Assembly (NCBI RefSeq): GCF_900142755.1
Contig: NZ_FRCA01000009.1
Location: forward strand, 174,317 to 238,316
Source: Halomonas cupida
Lineage (GTDB): Bacteria; Pseudomonadota; Gammaproteobacteria; Pseudomonadales; Halomonadaceae
Direction of reading: 5' to 3'
DNA: 64,000 bases
Both the position numbers and the translations under genes were made by a program. Below are positions 1-8,628 of this stretch, one piece after another. Each line of letters begins with the position of its first letter. Position 1 is the first letter of the stretch. The notes under the pieces were generated by a model, which worked only from the letters and a program-made list of their open reading frames with translations, did not search any database and was not told where the DNA came from.

Positions 1-723
1 CTCGAGGGGCTGGCCGGCGCCGAACCCGGAGGCGAGGAAGACGCCAGCCAGGCCGGCGCAGCCACCGCAGATCACGTAGGCCCAGGCGCGGGCCCATCCC
101 GAGGAAAGGCCCATCAAATTGGTGGCATCCTCGTTGTCTCCAGCGGCGAGCATGACGCGCCCCAGCGGTCGATGCTCCACCAGCAGCCAGAGGGCAATGC
201 CGACCACCATCGTCAACAGCATGGTCCAGGGCAGCCAACCCGCCACGCTGTTCATGCCCAGTTGGGTGAAGTTGCTGGTCCAGTCCACCGGCACGGTCTG
301 GGCATCGCTGATCACCAGTGCTGTGCCCTTGGCTGCCAGTAGCGTTGCCAGGGTAGCGATGAAGGGAGGAATGCGCATGATCACGATCATGAAGGCATTG
401 AGCGCTCCCACGGCTAACCCGGTGAGCACACCAACCGGTAACGCAACCTCCAGGCCATAGGCGCTGAAGCCGGCGGCGGTGACCGAGGACAGCGCCGCCA
501 CTGTGCCGACTGACAGGTCGATGCCCCCGGTCATGATCACCAGACACATGCCCATGGTGATCAGCACGAACATGGCGTTGTAGTTGAGAAAGGAGGTCAG
601 GTTGTAGAGGCTGGCGAAATTGTCATAGCGCAAAGTGCCCAGCAGGATGAGCAGCAGCACACCGATCATCACGCCAGTGCTCTGCCCGTGGTCGGCGATA
701 TGCCTGCGAACGAGAGTTGTCAT
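1..723 (-). CDS. yjfF: Sugar ABC transporter permease, YjfF-like (3' end outside window)
   Basis: Partial inner-membrane permease; the first 241 codons are present and the C-terminus lies beyond the left edge. It begins MTTLVRRHIADHG and has hydrophobic segments plus the family motif GMCLVIMTGGIDLSVG, typical of RbsC/YtfT/YjfF permeases (BPD_transp_2). Its ATG lies one base after the TGA of the upstream permease gene (TGAgATG), so the two are translationally coupled. It is the fourth gene of a binding protein, double ATPase, permease, permease order identical to E. coli ytfQ-ytfR-ytfT-yjfF, which imports galactofuranose. Substrate here is unproven. The symbol rests on gene order and family resemblance. 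Confidence 0.85.
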   Translation of the reverse strand, partial: MTTLVRRHIADHGQSTGVMIGVLLLILLGTLRYDNFASLYNLTSFLNYNAMFVLITMGMCLVIMTGGIDLSVGTVAALSSVTAAGFSAYGLEVALPVGVLTGLAVGALNAFMIVIMRIPPFIATLATLLAAKGTALVISDAQTVPVDWTSNFTQLGMNSVAGWLPWTMLLTMVVGIALWLLVEHRPLGRVMLAAGDNEDATNLMGLSSGWARAWAYVICGGCAGLAGVFLASGFGAGQPLE

Positions 724-724
724 C

Positions 725-1723
725 TCAATGTCCTCCGCGCAGGGACTGAAGGTAGACCGCGCCGACGATGATCGCTGCCTTGACGATCAGGGCGACTTCA
801 TCGGGCACGCCATTGGCGAGCAGGGTATAGCGCACCAGTTGAATGATGGCAGCACCGATGACCACACCGATGAAGGGAGCTCGTCCGCCCTGAAGCAGAG
901 CGCCGCCGACGACTGCTGCAGCGATGGCATCGAGTTCCATCAACTGACCGTTGCGTGCGGCATCGGAGGCGGAGTTGATCGCTACGCTGATCATTCCGGC
1001 GAGCCCGGCGAGCAGGGCACACAGGGTATAGGCGATCATGCGGACCCGTGCCACGGGAACACCGGCCAGTTCCGCAGCGCGCGGGTTGCCACCGCTGGCA
1101 AGCAGATAGCGCCCGAAGCGAGTGCGCGACACCACGAATACCGCTATGGCGGCCAGGAGTACGACCAGCCAACCCTGGATGGGAATGCCCAACAGTCGCC
1201 CGGACCCCAGATACTCGAACATCGGGTTGTCGAAGGTCTGCAGGTTGCCGTTGGTCAGCACCTGAGCGAGACCGCGTCCCGAGATGAAAAGGATCAAGGT
1301 GGCAACAATCGGCTGGACGCCGAAGCGGCTGACCAGCATGCCGTTGAACAGCCCACACATCATGGCGATGCCCAGGGCGGCCATGACGGCGATCAGTGTC
1401 ATCAGGACAGGAAAGCTCTGGCCCGCGGAGGACAGGAAGATCAGTGGCACGATAGCGCCCGCCAGAGCCATTACCGCGCCCACGGACAGATCAATGCCGC
1501 CGGTAGCGATGACCAGTGTCATGCCCATGGCAACGATGGCGATGGTCGCCACCTGAGTGATGTTCACCGAGAGGGTCTGCATGGACAGGAAGTTGGGAGT
1601 GATCAGGGCGTTGAAGCCGATCAGCAGCAGCAGGGCAATCAATGGCCCGCTGTGTCGCAACCGATACCGCGACCACGGAGCTGTCGTGGCTCCTGATGAA
1701 GCCGTAGGAGTCGTGATCTTCAT
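725..1723 (-). CDS. ytfT: Sugar ABC transporter permease, YtfT-like
   Basis: Complete 332-residue inner-membrane permease of the ribose/galactofuranose type. About ten hydrophobic stretches are visible, with the hallmark GMTLVIATGGIDLSVGAVMA near residues 70-90 and ELDAIAAAVVGGALLQGG near 265-285, both close to E. coli YtfT as I remember it. The ATG overlaps the TGA of the ATPase gene (ATGA), and the next permease starts one base after its own stop, so all three are coupled. It would form a heterodimeric channel with the YjfF-like permease. The hydrophilic N-terminus (about 25 residues) is cytoplasmic. Confidence 0.92.
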   Translation of the reverse strand: MKITTPTASSGATTAPWSRYRLRHSGPLIALLLLIGFNALITPNFLSMQTLSVNITQVATIAIVAMGMTLVIATGGIDLSVGAVMALAGAIVPLIFLSSAGQSFPVLMTLIAVMAALGIAMMCGLFNGMLVSRFGVQPIVATLILFISGRGLAQVLTNGNLQTFDNPMFEYLGSGRLLGIPIQGWLVVLLAAIAVFVVSRTRFGRYLLASGGNPRAAELAGVPVARVRMIAYTLCALLAGLAGMISVAINSASDAARNGQLMELDAIAAAVVGGALLQGGRAPFIGVVIGAAIIQLVRYTLLANGVPDEVALIVKAAIIVGAVYLQSLRGGH

Positions 1724-3303
1724 GCTTGTGTCTCCCTGGGAGTACTGGGCCGGGCGGATGTCTCCTGCATTCTGTGGTCATCACCGGAAGTCGAAGGCTG
1801 GCCGCGTGACAGGGCTGCGACGAGGGTTGACTCGGTCAGGCCCGGGTTGCTCAGCGTGTCGATGGAGCGGCCTTCGTGCATCACCACCACGCGGTGCGCG
1901 CCCTCGATGAGCTCCTCGAATTCGGAACTGATCAGCAGCACTGCACCACCCTGGGCTCTATAGTCCTGGATGATGCGCTGGATTTCCTGACGAGCACCGA
2001 TGTCCACGCCTCGGGTCGGTTCGTCGAGAATCAGCAACTGGGGTTCGGTGGCCAGCCAGCGAGCCAGCAGGACTTTCTGCTGGTTACCGCCGGACAGCTC
2101 GCGAATGGGCTGGTCCATATCCGAGACCTTGATCTGCAGGGCCTCGATGTAATGCTCAACCAGTTTGCGTTCGGCCTCGCTGTCGATCTGCACACCTGCG
2201 GAGAGCGAGGGGAGAATGGACAGGGTCAGGTTCTCCCGTACGCTCAGGTCGGCGACGATACCCTCGCGTTTGCGGTCTTCGGCCAGCAGAGCGATGCCTT
2301 GACGAATGGCGGCACTGGCATTGGTCGGGTGGTAGCTGGCACCTTCGAGGCTCATCTGTCCGTCGCTCAGGGCATCCATGCCGAATACGGCACGCGCCAC
2401 TTCGGTGCGACCGGAGCCGAGCAGTCCGGCCAGGCCAACGATCTCGCCGCGATGCACTTCCAGACTGGCGCTGCGCAGGTGTCGACGGGTGGCGATATCT
2501 CTTGCCTCGAAGAGCAGTTCGCCTGCCGGTTCAAGCTCACCGCCGAAATCGGTACTGCCATGGGTTTCGATATCGCTGACATCCTTGCCCAGCATGTCAG
2601 CGACGAGTACCGCTTTGCGGATGTCGCTGATGGCATGGTCCGCTACCCAGGCACCGTTACGCATGATGGTGACGTGGTTGCAGATCTCGAACAGCTCGTC
2701 GAGGAAGTGGGAAACATAGAGCACCGCTGTACCGCGCTGCTGGAGTCGTCGAATGACTTCGAAGAGCTGCAGCACTTCGGATTCATCCAGTGAGCTGGTT
2801 GGCTCGTCCATGATCACCAGCATGGCGTCACGCGAGACCGCACGAGCAATGGCGACCAGTTGCTGGATGGCGGTGGAATACTCCTCCAGCGGGCGACGCA
2901 CATCGATATTGACGCCGAGTCCAGCGAGAATCTCACTGGCCTGCTGGTGGGCGAGTTTCCAGTCGATGAAGCCGCCAAGGCGGCGGGGTTCGCGTCCCAT
3001 GACGATGTTTTCGGTCACGCTGCGCAGGCCGACGAGATTCAGTTCCTGATAGATGGTCGCGATACCCGCGTCCTGTGCCTGAGCTGGGCGTGAGAACTGG
3101 CAGGGCTGACCATTGAAGGTAATGTCACCGCCGTCTCGCTGGTGAACACCGGTCAGCACCTTGATCAACGTTGACTTGCCCGCGCCGTTCTGGCCAATCA
3201 GGGCATGTACTTCACCGCGCTGGATGGTCAATCTTGCATCTTCAAGGGCGAGGGTCTTGCCGAACTGCTTGTGGACGCCCTGGATATTGAGAAGTGGCTG
3301 CAT
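1720..3303 (-). CDS. ytfR: Sugar ABC transporter double ATPase, YtfR-like
   Basis: 527-residue ATPase with two tandem nucleotide-binding domains, the RbsA/MglA/YtfR layout. Domain 1 has Walker A GQNGAGKSTL near residue 35 and Walker B VIMDEPTSSLD, but its signature is degenerate (STAIQQLVAIARAV). Domain 2 has a degenerate Walker A-like GLLGSGRTEVAR and an intact signature LSGGNQQKVLLARWL followed by LLILDEPTRGVD. That asymmetry is usual for this family. The start was set at 3303 because GGGGAG lies just upstream and homology begins at MQPLLNIQGVHKQFGK; an in-frame extension up to 3471 runs into the binding-protein gene and looks spurious. Overlaps the permease gene by ATGA. Confidence 0.93.
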   Translation of the reverse strand: MQPLLNIQGVHKQFGKTLALEDARLTIQRGEVHALIGQNGAGKSTLIKVLTGVHQRDGGDITFNGQPCQFSRPAQAQDAGIATIYQELNLVGLRSVTENIVMGREPRRLGGFIDWKLAHQQASEILAGLGVNIDVRRPLEEYSTAIQQLVAIARAVSRDAMLVIMDEPTSSLDESEVLQLFEVIRRLQQRGTAVLYVSHFLDELFEICNHVTIMRNGAWVADHAISDIRKAVLVADMLGKDVSDIETHGSTDFGGELEPAGELLFEARDIATRRHLRSASLEVHRGEIVGLAGLLGSGRTEVARAVFGMDALSDGQMSLEGASYHPTNASAAIRQGIALLAEDRKREGIVADLSVRENLTLSILPSLSAGVQIDSEAERKLVEHYIEALQIKVSDMDQPIRELSGGNQQKVLLARWLATEPQLLILDEPTRGVDIGARQEIQRIIQDYRAQGGAVLLISSEFEELIEGAHRVVVMHEGRSIDTLSNPGLTESTLVAALSRGQPSTSGDDHRMQETSARPSTPRETQA

Positions 3304-3358
3304 CGCTTGCTCCCCGGCCGCATGGAGCGGTGATGACACCGCCCCATGCAATCCCGTC

Positions 3359-4327
3359 TCAGTAGGCTTCGTCGATATGATCGGCGGCATTGTCGGCGGT
3401 GAAGACACGATCCTCCACGCGCACCCAGGGCTCGATGGTCCCGCCGGCGGCATAGCGATTGAGAACATCACAGGCCACCGGGCCGAAGAAGGGCGAAGAC
3501 TCGACTGACACTCCCATCTTGCCGTTGATGATGGCTCTCAGGGCATCACGGGTTCCGTCGATGGACACCACCAGCACGTCTTCGCCGGGCGTGCGTCCGG
3601 AAACTTCCAGTGCCTGGATGGCACCGATGGCCATCTCGTCGTTATGCGCATACACCACATTGACGTTGGGGTGGGCCTGGAGCAGCGTTTCCATTACCTG
3701 ACGCCCGGTATCCCGCGAGAAGTCGCCGGACTGGGAGGCAATGATGGTCATGTTGTCCTGTTCGGCGATGACCTCATCGAACCCCTGCTTGCGATCATTG
3801 GCCGGGGAAGATCCGGTGGTGCCCTCCAGTTCGATGATTCTGGCTTCCTCACCGTCAAAATTGTCCACCAGCCACTGGGCCGCCGTCTGTCCCTGCTCCA
3901 CGAAGTCAGAGCCGAGGAAGGCCACATAGTGCTCTCCGGCTCTGGCCACGGCGGGGTCGACCTGACGGTCAACGAGAAATACGGGAATGCCCGCGGCCCG
4001 TGCTTTCATGACGGCCGGGATCAGAGCGCGCTCCTCCCGAGGCGGCAGGAAGATGGCATCCATACCTTGGGCGATCATGCTGTCGACATCGGCAACCTGC
4101 TTGGCGGCCGATCCTGCGGCATCGGTCACGGTCAGATTCCAGTTGCACTGCTCAGCGACGTCTCGGAAGGATTGGGTTTCCGCAATGCGCCAGGGATTGT
4201 TGCTCTCCATCTGGGCGAACCCCACGCGGTAGCTGTCCTTCTGCTCCAGAGGTGGGAGTTGTTGTGCCATCGCGAGACCGGCGGTACACGCGAGTGCTGC
4301 GCCAAGCATCAATTTGAGTGTCTTCAT
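3359..4327 (-). CDS. ytfQ: Periplasmic sugar-binding protein, YtfQ-like
   Basis: 322-residue periplasmic binding protein (Peripla_BP_4 type I fold) feeding the ABC importer downstream. Sec signal peptide MKTLKLMLGAALACTAGLAMAQ, cleaved near residue 21-22. Segments such as IAQGMDAIFLPPREE, IPVFLVDRQVD, SQSGDFSRDTGRQVMETLL and VVYAHNDEMAIGAIQALE closely resemble E. coli YtfQ, the galactofuranose-binding protein. GAGGGG sits upstream of the ATG. It is the first gene of the transporter set, 55 bp before the ATPase and 55 bp after the aldehyde dehydrogenase gene. Substrate could be a furanose, another pentose or hexose, or a polyol; the sequence does not decide. Confidence 0.92.
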   Translation of the reverse strand: MKTLKLMLGAALACTAGLAMAQQLPPLEQKDSYRVGFAQMESNNPWRIAETQSFRDVAEQCNWNLTVTDAAGSAAKQVADVDSMIAQGMDAIFLPPREERALIPAVMKARAAGIPVFLVDRQVDPAVARAGEHYVAFLGSDFVEQGQTAAQWLVDNFDGEEARIIELEGTTGSSPANDRKQGFDEVIAEQDNMTIIASQSGDFSRDTGRQVMETLLQAHPNVNVVYAHNDEMAIGAIQALEVSGRTPGEDVLVVSIDGTRDALRAIINGKMGVSVESSPFFGPVACDVLNRYAAGGTIEPWVRVEDRVFTADNAADHIDEAY

Positions 4328-4382
4328 GGTGATACCCCTCGTCGTTGTTGGTTTGTCGTTGTTGAGGTCGGTCGGTGGCGTG

Positions 4383-5861
4383 TCAGTCCTCCCAGTTCAG
4401 GTAGGTGGTCTGTTTCTTGAGGTAGGCGGAGAAGCCATGCTTGCCGTCCTCGCCGCCAATGCCGGAGTGACGCCAGCCGGAGTGATACCCCTGGACCTGC
4501 TCGCCATTGCTTCGGTTGATGTAGAGTTCGGCAAACCTCAGCTCCTGGGGCAAGCGCATCAGGCGCTGCATGTTACGGGTAAAGACATAGGCCGACAGGC
4601 CATAGTCGGAATCATTGGCGAAGGCCAATGCCTGCTCGAAGTCAGAGACTCTCTGAATGACCGCCACCGGTCCGAAGGCCTCCTGAGTGATCAGTGGTGA
4701 GGTGTTCTGCCGAGTCTCGATGACGGTGGGGGCGTACCAGTATCCGTTGGCATAGTCTCCCTCATTGAGCGGCCCTCCCTTCAGCAGCATCTGCGCGCCA
4801 GCCTCGACACTGCTGCTGACCAGTTGGTCGATCTTGTCGACTTCGACGCGGCTGACCTTGGGTCCTAGATCGGGATTGGAAAAGGGGTCGCCAATGGTCA
4901 GGCGTTGTGAGGCTGCCACGAACTTCTCGCTGAACTCGTCGGCGATGCTTTCGTGAAGGTACATGCGTTCATTGCAGGTGCAGATCTGCCCGCAGTTGGT
5001 GTATCTAGCCGTGACCGCGGCCGCTACCGCCTTGTCGATATCGGCATCTTCCATGACGATGAAAGGCGCCTTGCCTCCCAACTCCAGACGCAGGATCTTC
5101 AGTTCATCAGCAGCGGAGCGGAATATCTCGCGACCGGCACGAGTGCTGCCTGTCATGCTGATCAGGTCCGAACGCGGATCCTCGACCAGTGCACGTCCAA
5201 GCTGTGCGCCACGACCGGTGACCACATTGATGACACCTGGCGGGAACCCCACACGCTCCGCCAGGGCGGCGATGAACAGCCCCGAGAAGGGAGTGATTTC
5301 ATGGGAAAGCAGGACCACGGTATTGCCAGCCACCAGTGCAGGTCCCAGCTTGCGGGCGGCAAGGGCTGCAGGATAATTCCAGGCGGTGAGCGCAACAACG
5401 ACGCCGACCGGGAGTGAGCGGATCTGGATCTCTTCGTGGGGGTTGTCCGAGGCGACGATCTCGCCTTCAATGCGCCGCGCCCAGTGGGAGGAGTAATCGA
5501 GAAAATTGCTGGCGGCCTCGACTTCTCCTTGTGCCTGGGCAAGGGGCTTACCCTGTTCGAGGCTGATGATATGGGCGAGTTGCTCACTGTGGGCGGCGAC
5601 TTCTGCGGCGAGGCGTGCCACCAGCCTGCCGCGCTCGATGGCCGGGCGGCGTCCCCAGTCACGCTGGGCGCGGCTGGCAGCGGCGAGCGCGGCATCGGCG
5701 ATGTCTTCACCTCCTTCACCAATGGTGCCGAGCAGTGACTCATTGGCCGGATTGTCGACCTCAATTCGCGGATGATCGCCGGAATGCCAACGTCCATTGA
5801 TGAACATGTCAGCATGCAGCGGCTGCTGGCCAGATTGCGAGAAAAGCTGCGAGAAATCCAT
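4383..5861 (-). CDS. NAD(P)-dependent aldehyde dehydrogenase, AldA-like
   Basis: 492-residue ALDH superfamily enzyme oxidising an aldehyde to a carboxylate in the cytoplasm. Closest remembered relative is E. coli AldA (lactaldehyde/glycolaldehyde dehydrogenase), with the shared C-terminal pattern GWRHSGIGGEDGKHG. Catalytic residues are visible: Asn162 (WNYP), Glu260 (LELGGKAP) and Cys294 (NCGQICTC). The coenzyme-ribose motif usually read KPSE is LSHE here (residues 185-188), so the conserved lysine is leucine. It lies 55 bp upstream of the sugar-binding protein gene on the same strand and is probably the first gene of that operon. Natural substrate unknown; a sugar- or polyol-derived aldehyde fits the context. 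Confidence 0.9.
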   Translation of the reverse strand: MDFSQLFSQSGQQPLHADMFINGRWHSGDHPRIEVDNPANESLLGTIGEGGEDIADAALAAASRAQRDWGRRPAIERGRLVARLAAEVAAHSEQLAHIISLEQGKPLAQAQGEVEAASNFLDYSSHWARRIEGEIVASDNPHEEIQIRSLPVGVVVALTAWNYPAALAARKLGPALVAGNTVVLLSHEITPFSGLFIAALAERVGFPPGVINVVTGRGAQLGRALVEDPRSDLISMTGSTRAGREIFRSAADELKILRLELGGKAPFIVMEDADIDKAVAAAVTARYTNCGQICTCNERMYLHESIADEFSEKFVAASQRLTIGDPFSNPDLGPKVSRVEVDKIDQLVSSSVEAGAQMLLKGGPLNEGDYANGYWYAPTVIETRQNTSPLITQEAFGPVAVIQRVSDFEQALAFANDSDYGLSAYVFTRNMQRLMRLPQELRFAELYINRSNGEQVQGYHSGWRHSGIGGEDGKHGFSAYLKKQTTYLNWED

Positions 5862-5881
5862 GCGGCGGCCCTATTCGATGT

Positions 5882-5893
5882 TTGGTATGACCA
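5882..5893. promoter_or_regulatory. Putative GntR operator, site 1
   Basis: TTGGTATGACCA contains the palindrome TGGT-N3-ACCA, the layout bound by FadR/FCD-type GntR repressors. It lies 21-32 bp upstream of the aldehyde dehydrogenase start. Assignment to the adjacent GntR protein is inferred. Confidence 0.45.
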
Positions 5894-6026
5894 TAATTGT
5901 TAGAAAGAGTGGTAGGGGTCCGTCAACTGTTATTGAAGTGATTTGCGCGGTATTGAGTTAATTTTTATAAAAAACAAAATGTTATTTTGTATAGACTTTT
6001 GTTTAACATCGTAGTTATTGATATTT

Positions 6027-6038
6027 TTGTACGACCAA
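6027..6038. promoter_or_regulatory. Putative GntR operator, site 2
   Basis: TTGTACGACCAA, which read on the other strand is TTGGTCGTACAA, an imperfect version of site 1. It lies about 90 bp upstream of the gntR start. Its left half TTGTACGA recurs in the 10.4-kb divergent promoter. Inferred from pattern only. Confidence 0.4.
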
Positions 6039-6124
6039 ACTAGATTCGACATCATCAAGAAGGGCATCAGGGGTCATGACTGAGGCCGCTGGGGAAGACC
6101 CGTATCTTCCGGGGAGTAAGGGGT

Positions 6125-6826
6125 ATGGATACAAGAACCGCTGAACATATCTGTGACGATATCGAGATCCGCATCGTCAATGGAGATCTGGTCGAAGGTA
6201 AACCGCTGCCGGCCGAGCGCAGCCTGATGGAGGCATACGGAGCAAGCCGCACGGTCATTCGCGAGGTGATCACGGCGCTGACCGCAAAGGGCTTTCTACG
6301 TAGCCGTCCCCGTTTCCGTCCGATCGTCTGCCGTCCCGACGCCAGTACCGCGATGCATGCAGCTGGAGGCGTTATCAAGCACCTGCTGGCCAGTTCACAG
6401 AACGTCCATGACCTCTATCAGGTACGTGTGCTGTGTGAACGCATGCTGGTACGCGATGCAGCCGTGGGCGCGAAACGCGAGGATATCCAGCGCCTGCGTC
6501 AGGCTCTGGATGACAACGAACAGGCCATCGACGATTCGGCGCAGTTCTATGCCACGGATGTTGCCTTTCACCGCCAGCTGTATGTGATTTCCGGCAATTC
6601 GGCCTTCCCGGCGATTCATCAGGCCTTTGTCGAGTGGCTGGCGCCGCAGTGGTCACAGATGCCACGCAGTCCGGAACGCAACCGCACCAACTTTCTTGCC
6701 CACCAGGCGATCTTCGAGGCGATTCTCAGCCGTGATCCGGACCTGGCCGAGAAGGCGCTTATCTCGCACCTGGACAGTTCCTGGCAATTCGTCAGTTCAA
6801 CGTTCTTTGCCGAGGAAACACCATGA
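6125..6826 (+). CDS. GntR-family transcriptional regulator (FadR/FCD subfamily)
   Basis: 233-residue DNA-binding regulator. The N-terminal winged helix (about residues 5-70) contains LPAERSLMEAYGASRTVIREVITALTAKGFL-type spacing, and the C-terminal FCD domain shows the metal/ligand-binding pattern D-x-x-FHRQLYVISGN and HQAIFEAILSRD with a later SHLD. AAGGGG lies just before the ATG. Divergent from the aldehyde dehydrogenase/transporter genes and followed after 16 bp by the GMC dehydrogenase gene, so it probably represses this catabolic block in response to an organic acid or sugar acid. Ligand unknown. Confidence 0.88.
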   Translation: MDTRTAEHICDDIEIRIVNGDLVEGKPLPAERSLMEAYGASRTVIREVITALTAKGFLRSRPRFRPIVCRPDASTAMHAAGGVIKHLLASSQNVHDLYQVRVLCERMLVRDAAVGAKREDIQRLRQALDDNEQAIDDSAQFYATDVAFHRQLYVISGNSAFPAIHQAFVEWLAPQWSQMPRSPERNRTNFLAHQAIFEAILSRDPDLAEKALISHLDSSWQFVSSTFFAEETP

Positions 6827-6842
6827 GCCCGAGGAAATCTTC

Positions 6843-8531
6843 ATGAAGGAGTTCGATCACATCGTTGTCGGCGGCGGTGCTGCCGGTTGTGTGGCAGCGG
6901 CCCGCCTTGTCTCCGAGCAGGGCGCTCGGGTATTGCTGCTCGAGGCCGGACATTCCCACCGTCATCCGTTGCTGGATATGCCGCCAGGCATCTTCAAGAT
7001 GATCAACGGCTCGAAGTTCATGCGCTATCACCAGACCCTGCCGCAGCCACACCTGGACGGTCGCGTGCAGGATATTCCCCAGGGCAATGTGCTCGGCGGT
7101 GGCTCATCGGTCAACGCTCAGGTGTACATGCGCGGCAGGCCAGATGATTATGATGACTGGGAGCGTGAGCTGAGCGGCAATGACGATCATGTCGGCTGGG
7201 GCTGGGGAGACGTACTACCGCACTTCCGGGGCATGGAAGACAACAACCGATTGTCCAATGCATATCATGGGCAGGGCGGGCCGCTGCTGGTATCGGACCC
7301 TGGCCACATCGATCCGGTGTCACGCTGGTTCGTGCAGGCCGTGCAGCAACTCGGCGAGCCGTACAACCACGACTTCAATGGTGATTCCCAGCGCGGTGTG
7401 GGGTTCTATCAATTCATGAATCGCGCCGGCCGTCGCAGTTCCTCAGCCTACGCCTTCATCAGTCCACTGCAGCATGACCCACGACTGGAAGTGCAACTGC
7501 ATTGTGAAGTGCAGCGGGTGATGATCGAGAACGGCTGTGCCGTGGGGGTGGTCTATCGCGACAAGGCCGGCAGGGAACAGGTTGCCCGCACACGAGGGGA
7601 AGTCATCCTTGCTGCAGGCGCACTGGTAACCCCCAAGCTGTTGATGCTGTCGGGTATCGGCCCGGCAGATCACCTGCAGGAACATGGCATCGAGGTACAG
7701 CAGGACCTGCCGGGGGTGGGGCAGAATCTGATCGATCATCCCGAGGTGCCGGTTACCGCCTATGCCAGGCAACCCTGCGGGTATTATCGCCAGGGGGATG
7801 GCTGGCGGATGCTGCGCAATGGCCTGCAGTTCAAGCTGTTCGGCAGTGGCCCCGTCACCTCGGCAGGGGTGGAAGCGGGTGCCTTCGTCAACCCGGTGGA
7901 TCCCGACGCGCCCCCCACCATCCAGGCCTTCTGTGTGCCCATCGTCTACCTGGACCGCGACGCCCGTAACTCGATGCAGGATGGCTATGGCATGACGGTC
8001 ACTACGGTGGTGGTCAAGCCTCGGTCACGTGGCAGTGTACGGCTACGTTCCAGTGATCCAGCCGATATGCCACTGGTATCACCGAATCTGCTGCAGGACC
8101 AGGCGGATATGGACGATATGGTCGCCGGACAGCGCTTCTTCCTCGAGGCCTTTCAGCAGGGGCCGCTGAAGGAGCGCATACGTGAAGTGGTCCTGCCTCG
8201 GGCCGCCAACCCAACGGATGAGGAGCTGCGCGCCCATTGCCGACGCCACGTCAAGACCAATTACCATCCTGCTTCCACGGCGCGAATGGGGGCGGATGGC
8301 GACCCCATGGCCGTGCTCGACAGCCGCATGCGAGTGCGCGGTATCAAGGGGCTGAGAGTCTGCGACATGTCCGCAGTACCCAATATCAACGCCGGCAACA
8401 CCAATGCACCGGCGATGATGCTCGGCAGCCGTTGCGCGGAGCTGGTGGGGATGGCAACCGGCAGACAAACTACTGTGAGCGGAGAGGAGCGACAGGCTTC
8501 TTCCCGGCCTGCGATGTCAGCGGCTAAGTGA
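6843..8531 (+). CDS. GMC-family FAD-dependent alcohol/choline dehydrogenase-like oxidoreductase
   Basis: 562-residue glucose-methanol-choline (GMC) flavoenzyme oxidising an alcohol to an aldehyde with FAD. Rossmann motif VVGGGAAGCVAA at residues 8-19, FAD-adjacent GNVLGGGSSVNAQVYMRG near 82-99, GMC signature 2 at GALVTPKLLMLSGIGP, and the C-terminal active site with NYHPASTARMG (catalytic His) and NTNAPA (Asn). The start was placed at the ATG preceded by GAGGAA; an upstream in-frame extension lies inside gntR. Transcribed with gntR. With the AldA-like enzyme it could convert an imported alcohol to an acid. Resemblance to BetA is generic; no betaine genes are nearby, so choline is not implied. 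Confidence 0.88.
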   Translation: MKEFDHIVVGGGAAGCVAAARLVSEQGARVLLLEAGHSHRHPLLDMPPGIFKMINGSKFMRYHQTLPQPHLDGRVQDIPQGNVLGGGSSVNAQVYMRGRPDDYDDWERELSGNDDHVGWGWGDVLPHFRGMEDNNRLSNAYHGQGGPLLVSDPGHIDPVSRWFVQAVQQLGEPYNHDFNGDSQRGVGFYQFMNRAGRRSSSAYAFISPLQHDPRLEVQLHCEVQRVMIENGCAVGVVYRDKAGREQVARTRGEVILAAGALVTPKLLMLSGIGPADHLQEHGIEVQQDLPGVGQNLIDHPEVPVTAYARQPCGYYRQGDGWRMLRNGLQFKLFGSGPVTSAGVEAGAFVNPVDPDAPPTIQAFCVPIVYLDRDARNSMQDGYGMTVTTVVVKPRSRGSVRLRSSDPADMPLVSPNLLQDQADMDDMVAGQRFFLEAFQQGPLKERIREVVLPRAANPTDEELRAHCRRHVKTNYHPASTARMGADGDPMAVLDSRMRVRGIKGLRVCDMSAVPNINAGNTNAPAMMLGSRCAELVGMATGRQTTVSGEERQASSRPAMSAAK

Positions 8532-8534
8532 TCA

Positions 8535-8570
8535 GATAGGTCGAAAGTAATCGATAGGTCGAAAGTGGTC
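8535..8570. repeat. 18-bp direct repeat, two copies plus a partial third
   Basis: GATAGGTCGAAAGTAATC and GATAGGTCGAAAGTGGTC lie head to tail, followed by GATAG at 8571-8575. They start four bases after the GMC stop codon and lead into the terminator hairpin. No function recognised. Confidence 0.75.
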
Positions 8571-8576
8571 GATAGT

Positions 8577-8605
8577 CGCCCCGGTGTCAGTCACCGGGGC
8601 GCTTT
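8577..8605 (+). terminator. Terminator hairpin between convergent GMC and aidB genes
   Basis: Perfect 10-bp stem CGCCCCGGTG / CACCGGGGCG (8577-8586 and 8592-8601) with loop TCAGT, followed by CTTT. It lies between two convergent genes and could act in both directions, although neither side has a long T tract. Confidence 0.75.
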
Positions 8606-8628
8606 GCGTACAGGGTCCGGCGTTTGCC

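Larger units (their letters stand above)
5862..6124. promoter_or_regulatory. Divergent promoter region between aldehyde dehydrogenase and gntR genes
   Basis: AT-rich 263-bp non-coding stretch separating the leftward aldehyde dehydrogenase/transporter genes from the rightward gntR/GMC genes. It is clearly more AT-rich (about 5930-6040) than the flanking genes and carries two operator-like sites near its two ends. No open reading frame of note. A divergent promoter pair controlled by the adjacent GntR protein is the simplest reading. Confidence 0.6.

Noticed and set aside
635-1696. Long plus-strand open frame opposite the permease genes
   Set aside because: His/Gln/Asp-rich composition typical of antisense of membrane protein codons; the minus strand holds a clear YtfT permease.
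1876-2793. 305-codon plus-strand frame opposite ytfR
   Set aside because: Antisense to both ATPase domains, with no recognisable motif.
6627-6842. Upstream extension of the GMC gene
   Set aside because: Lies inside gntR in another frame; the ATG at 6843 has a good ribosome-binding site and begins at the FAD domain.
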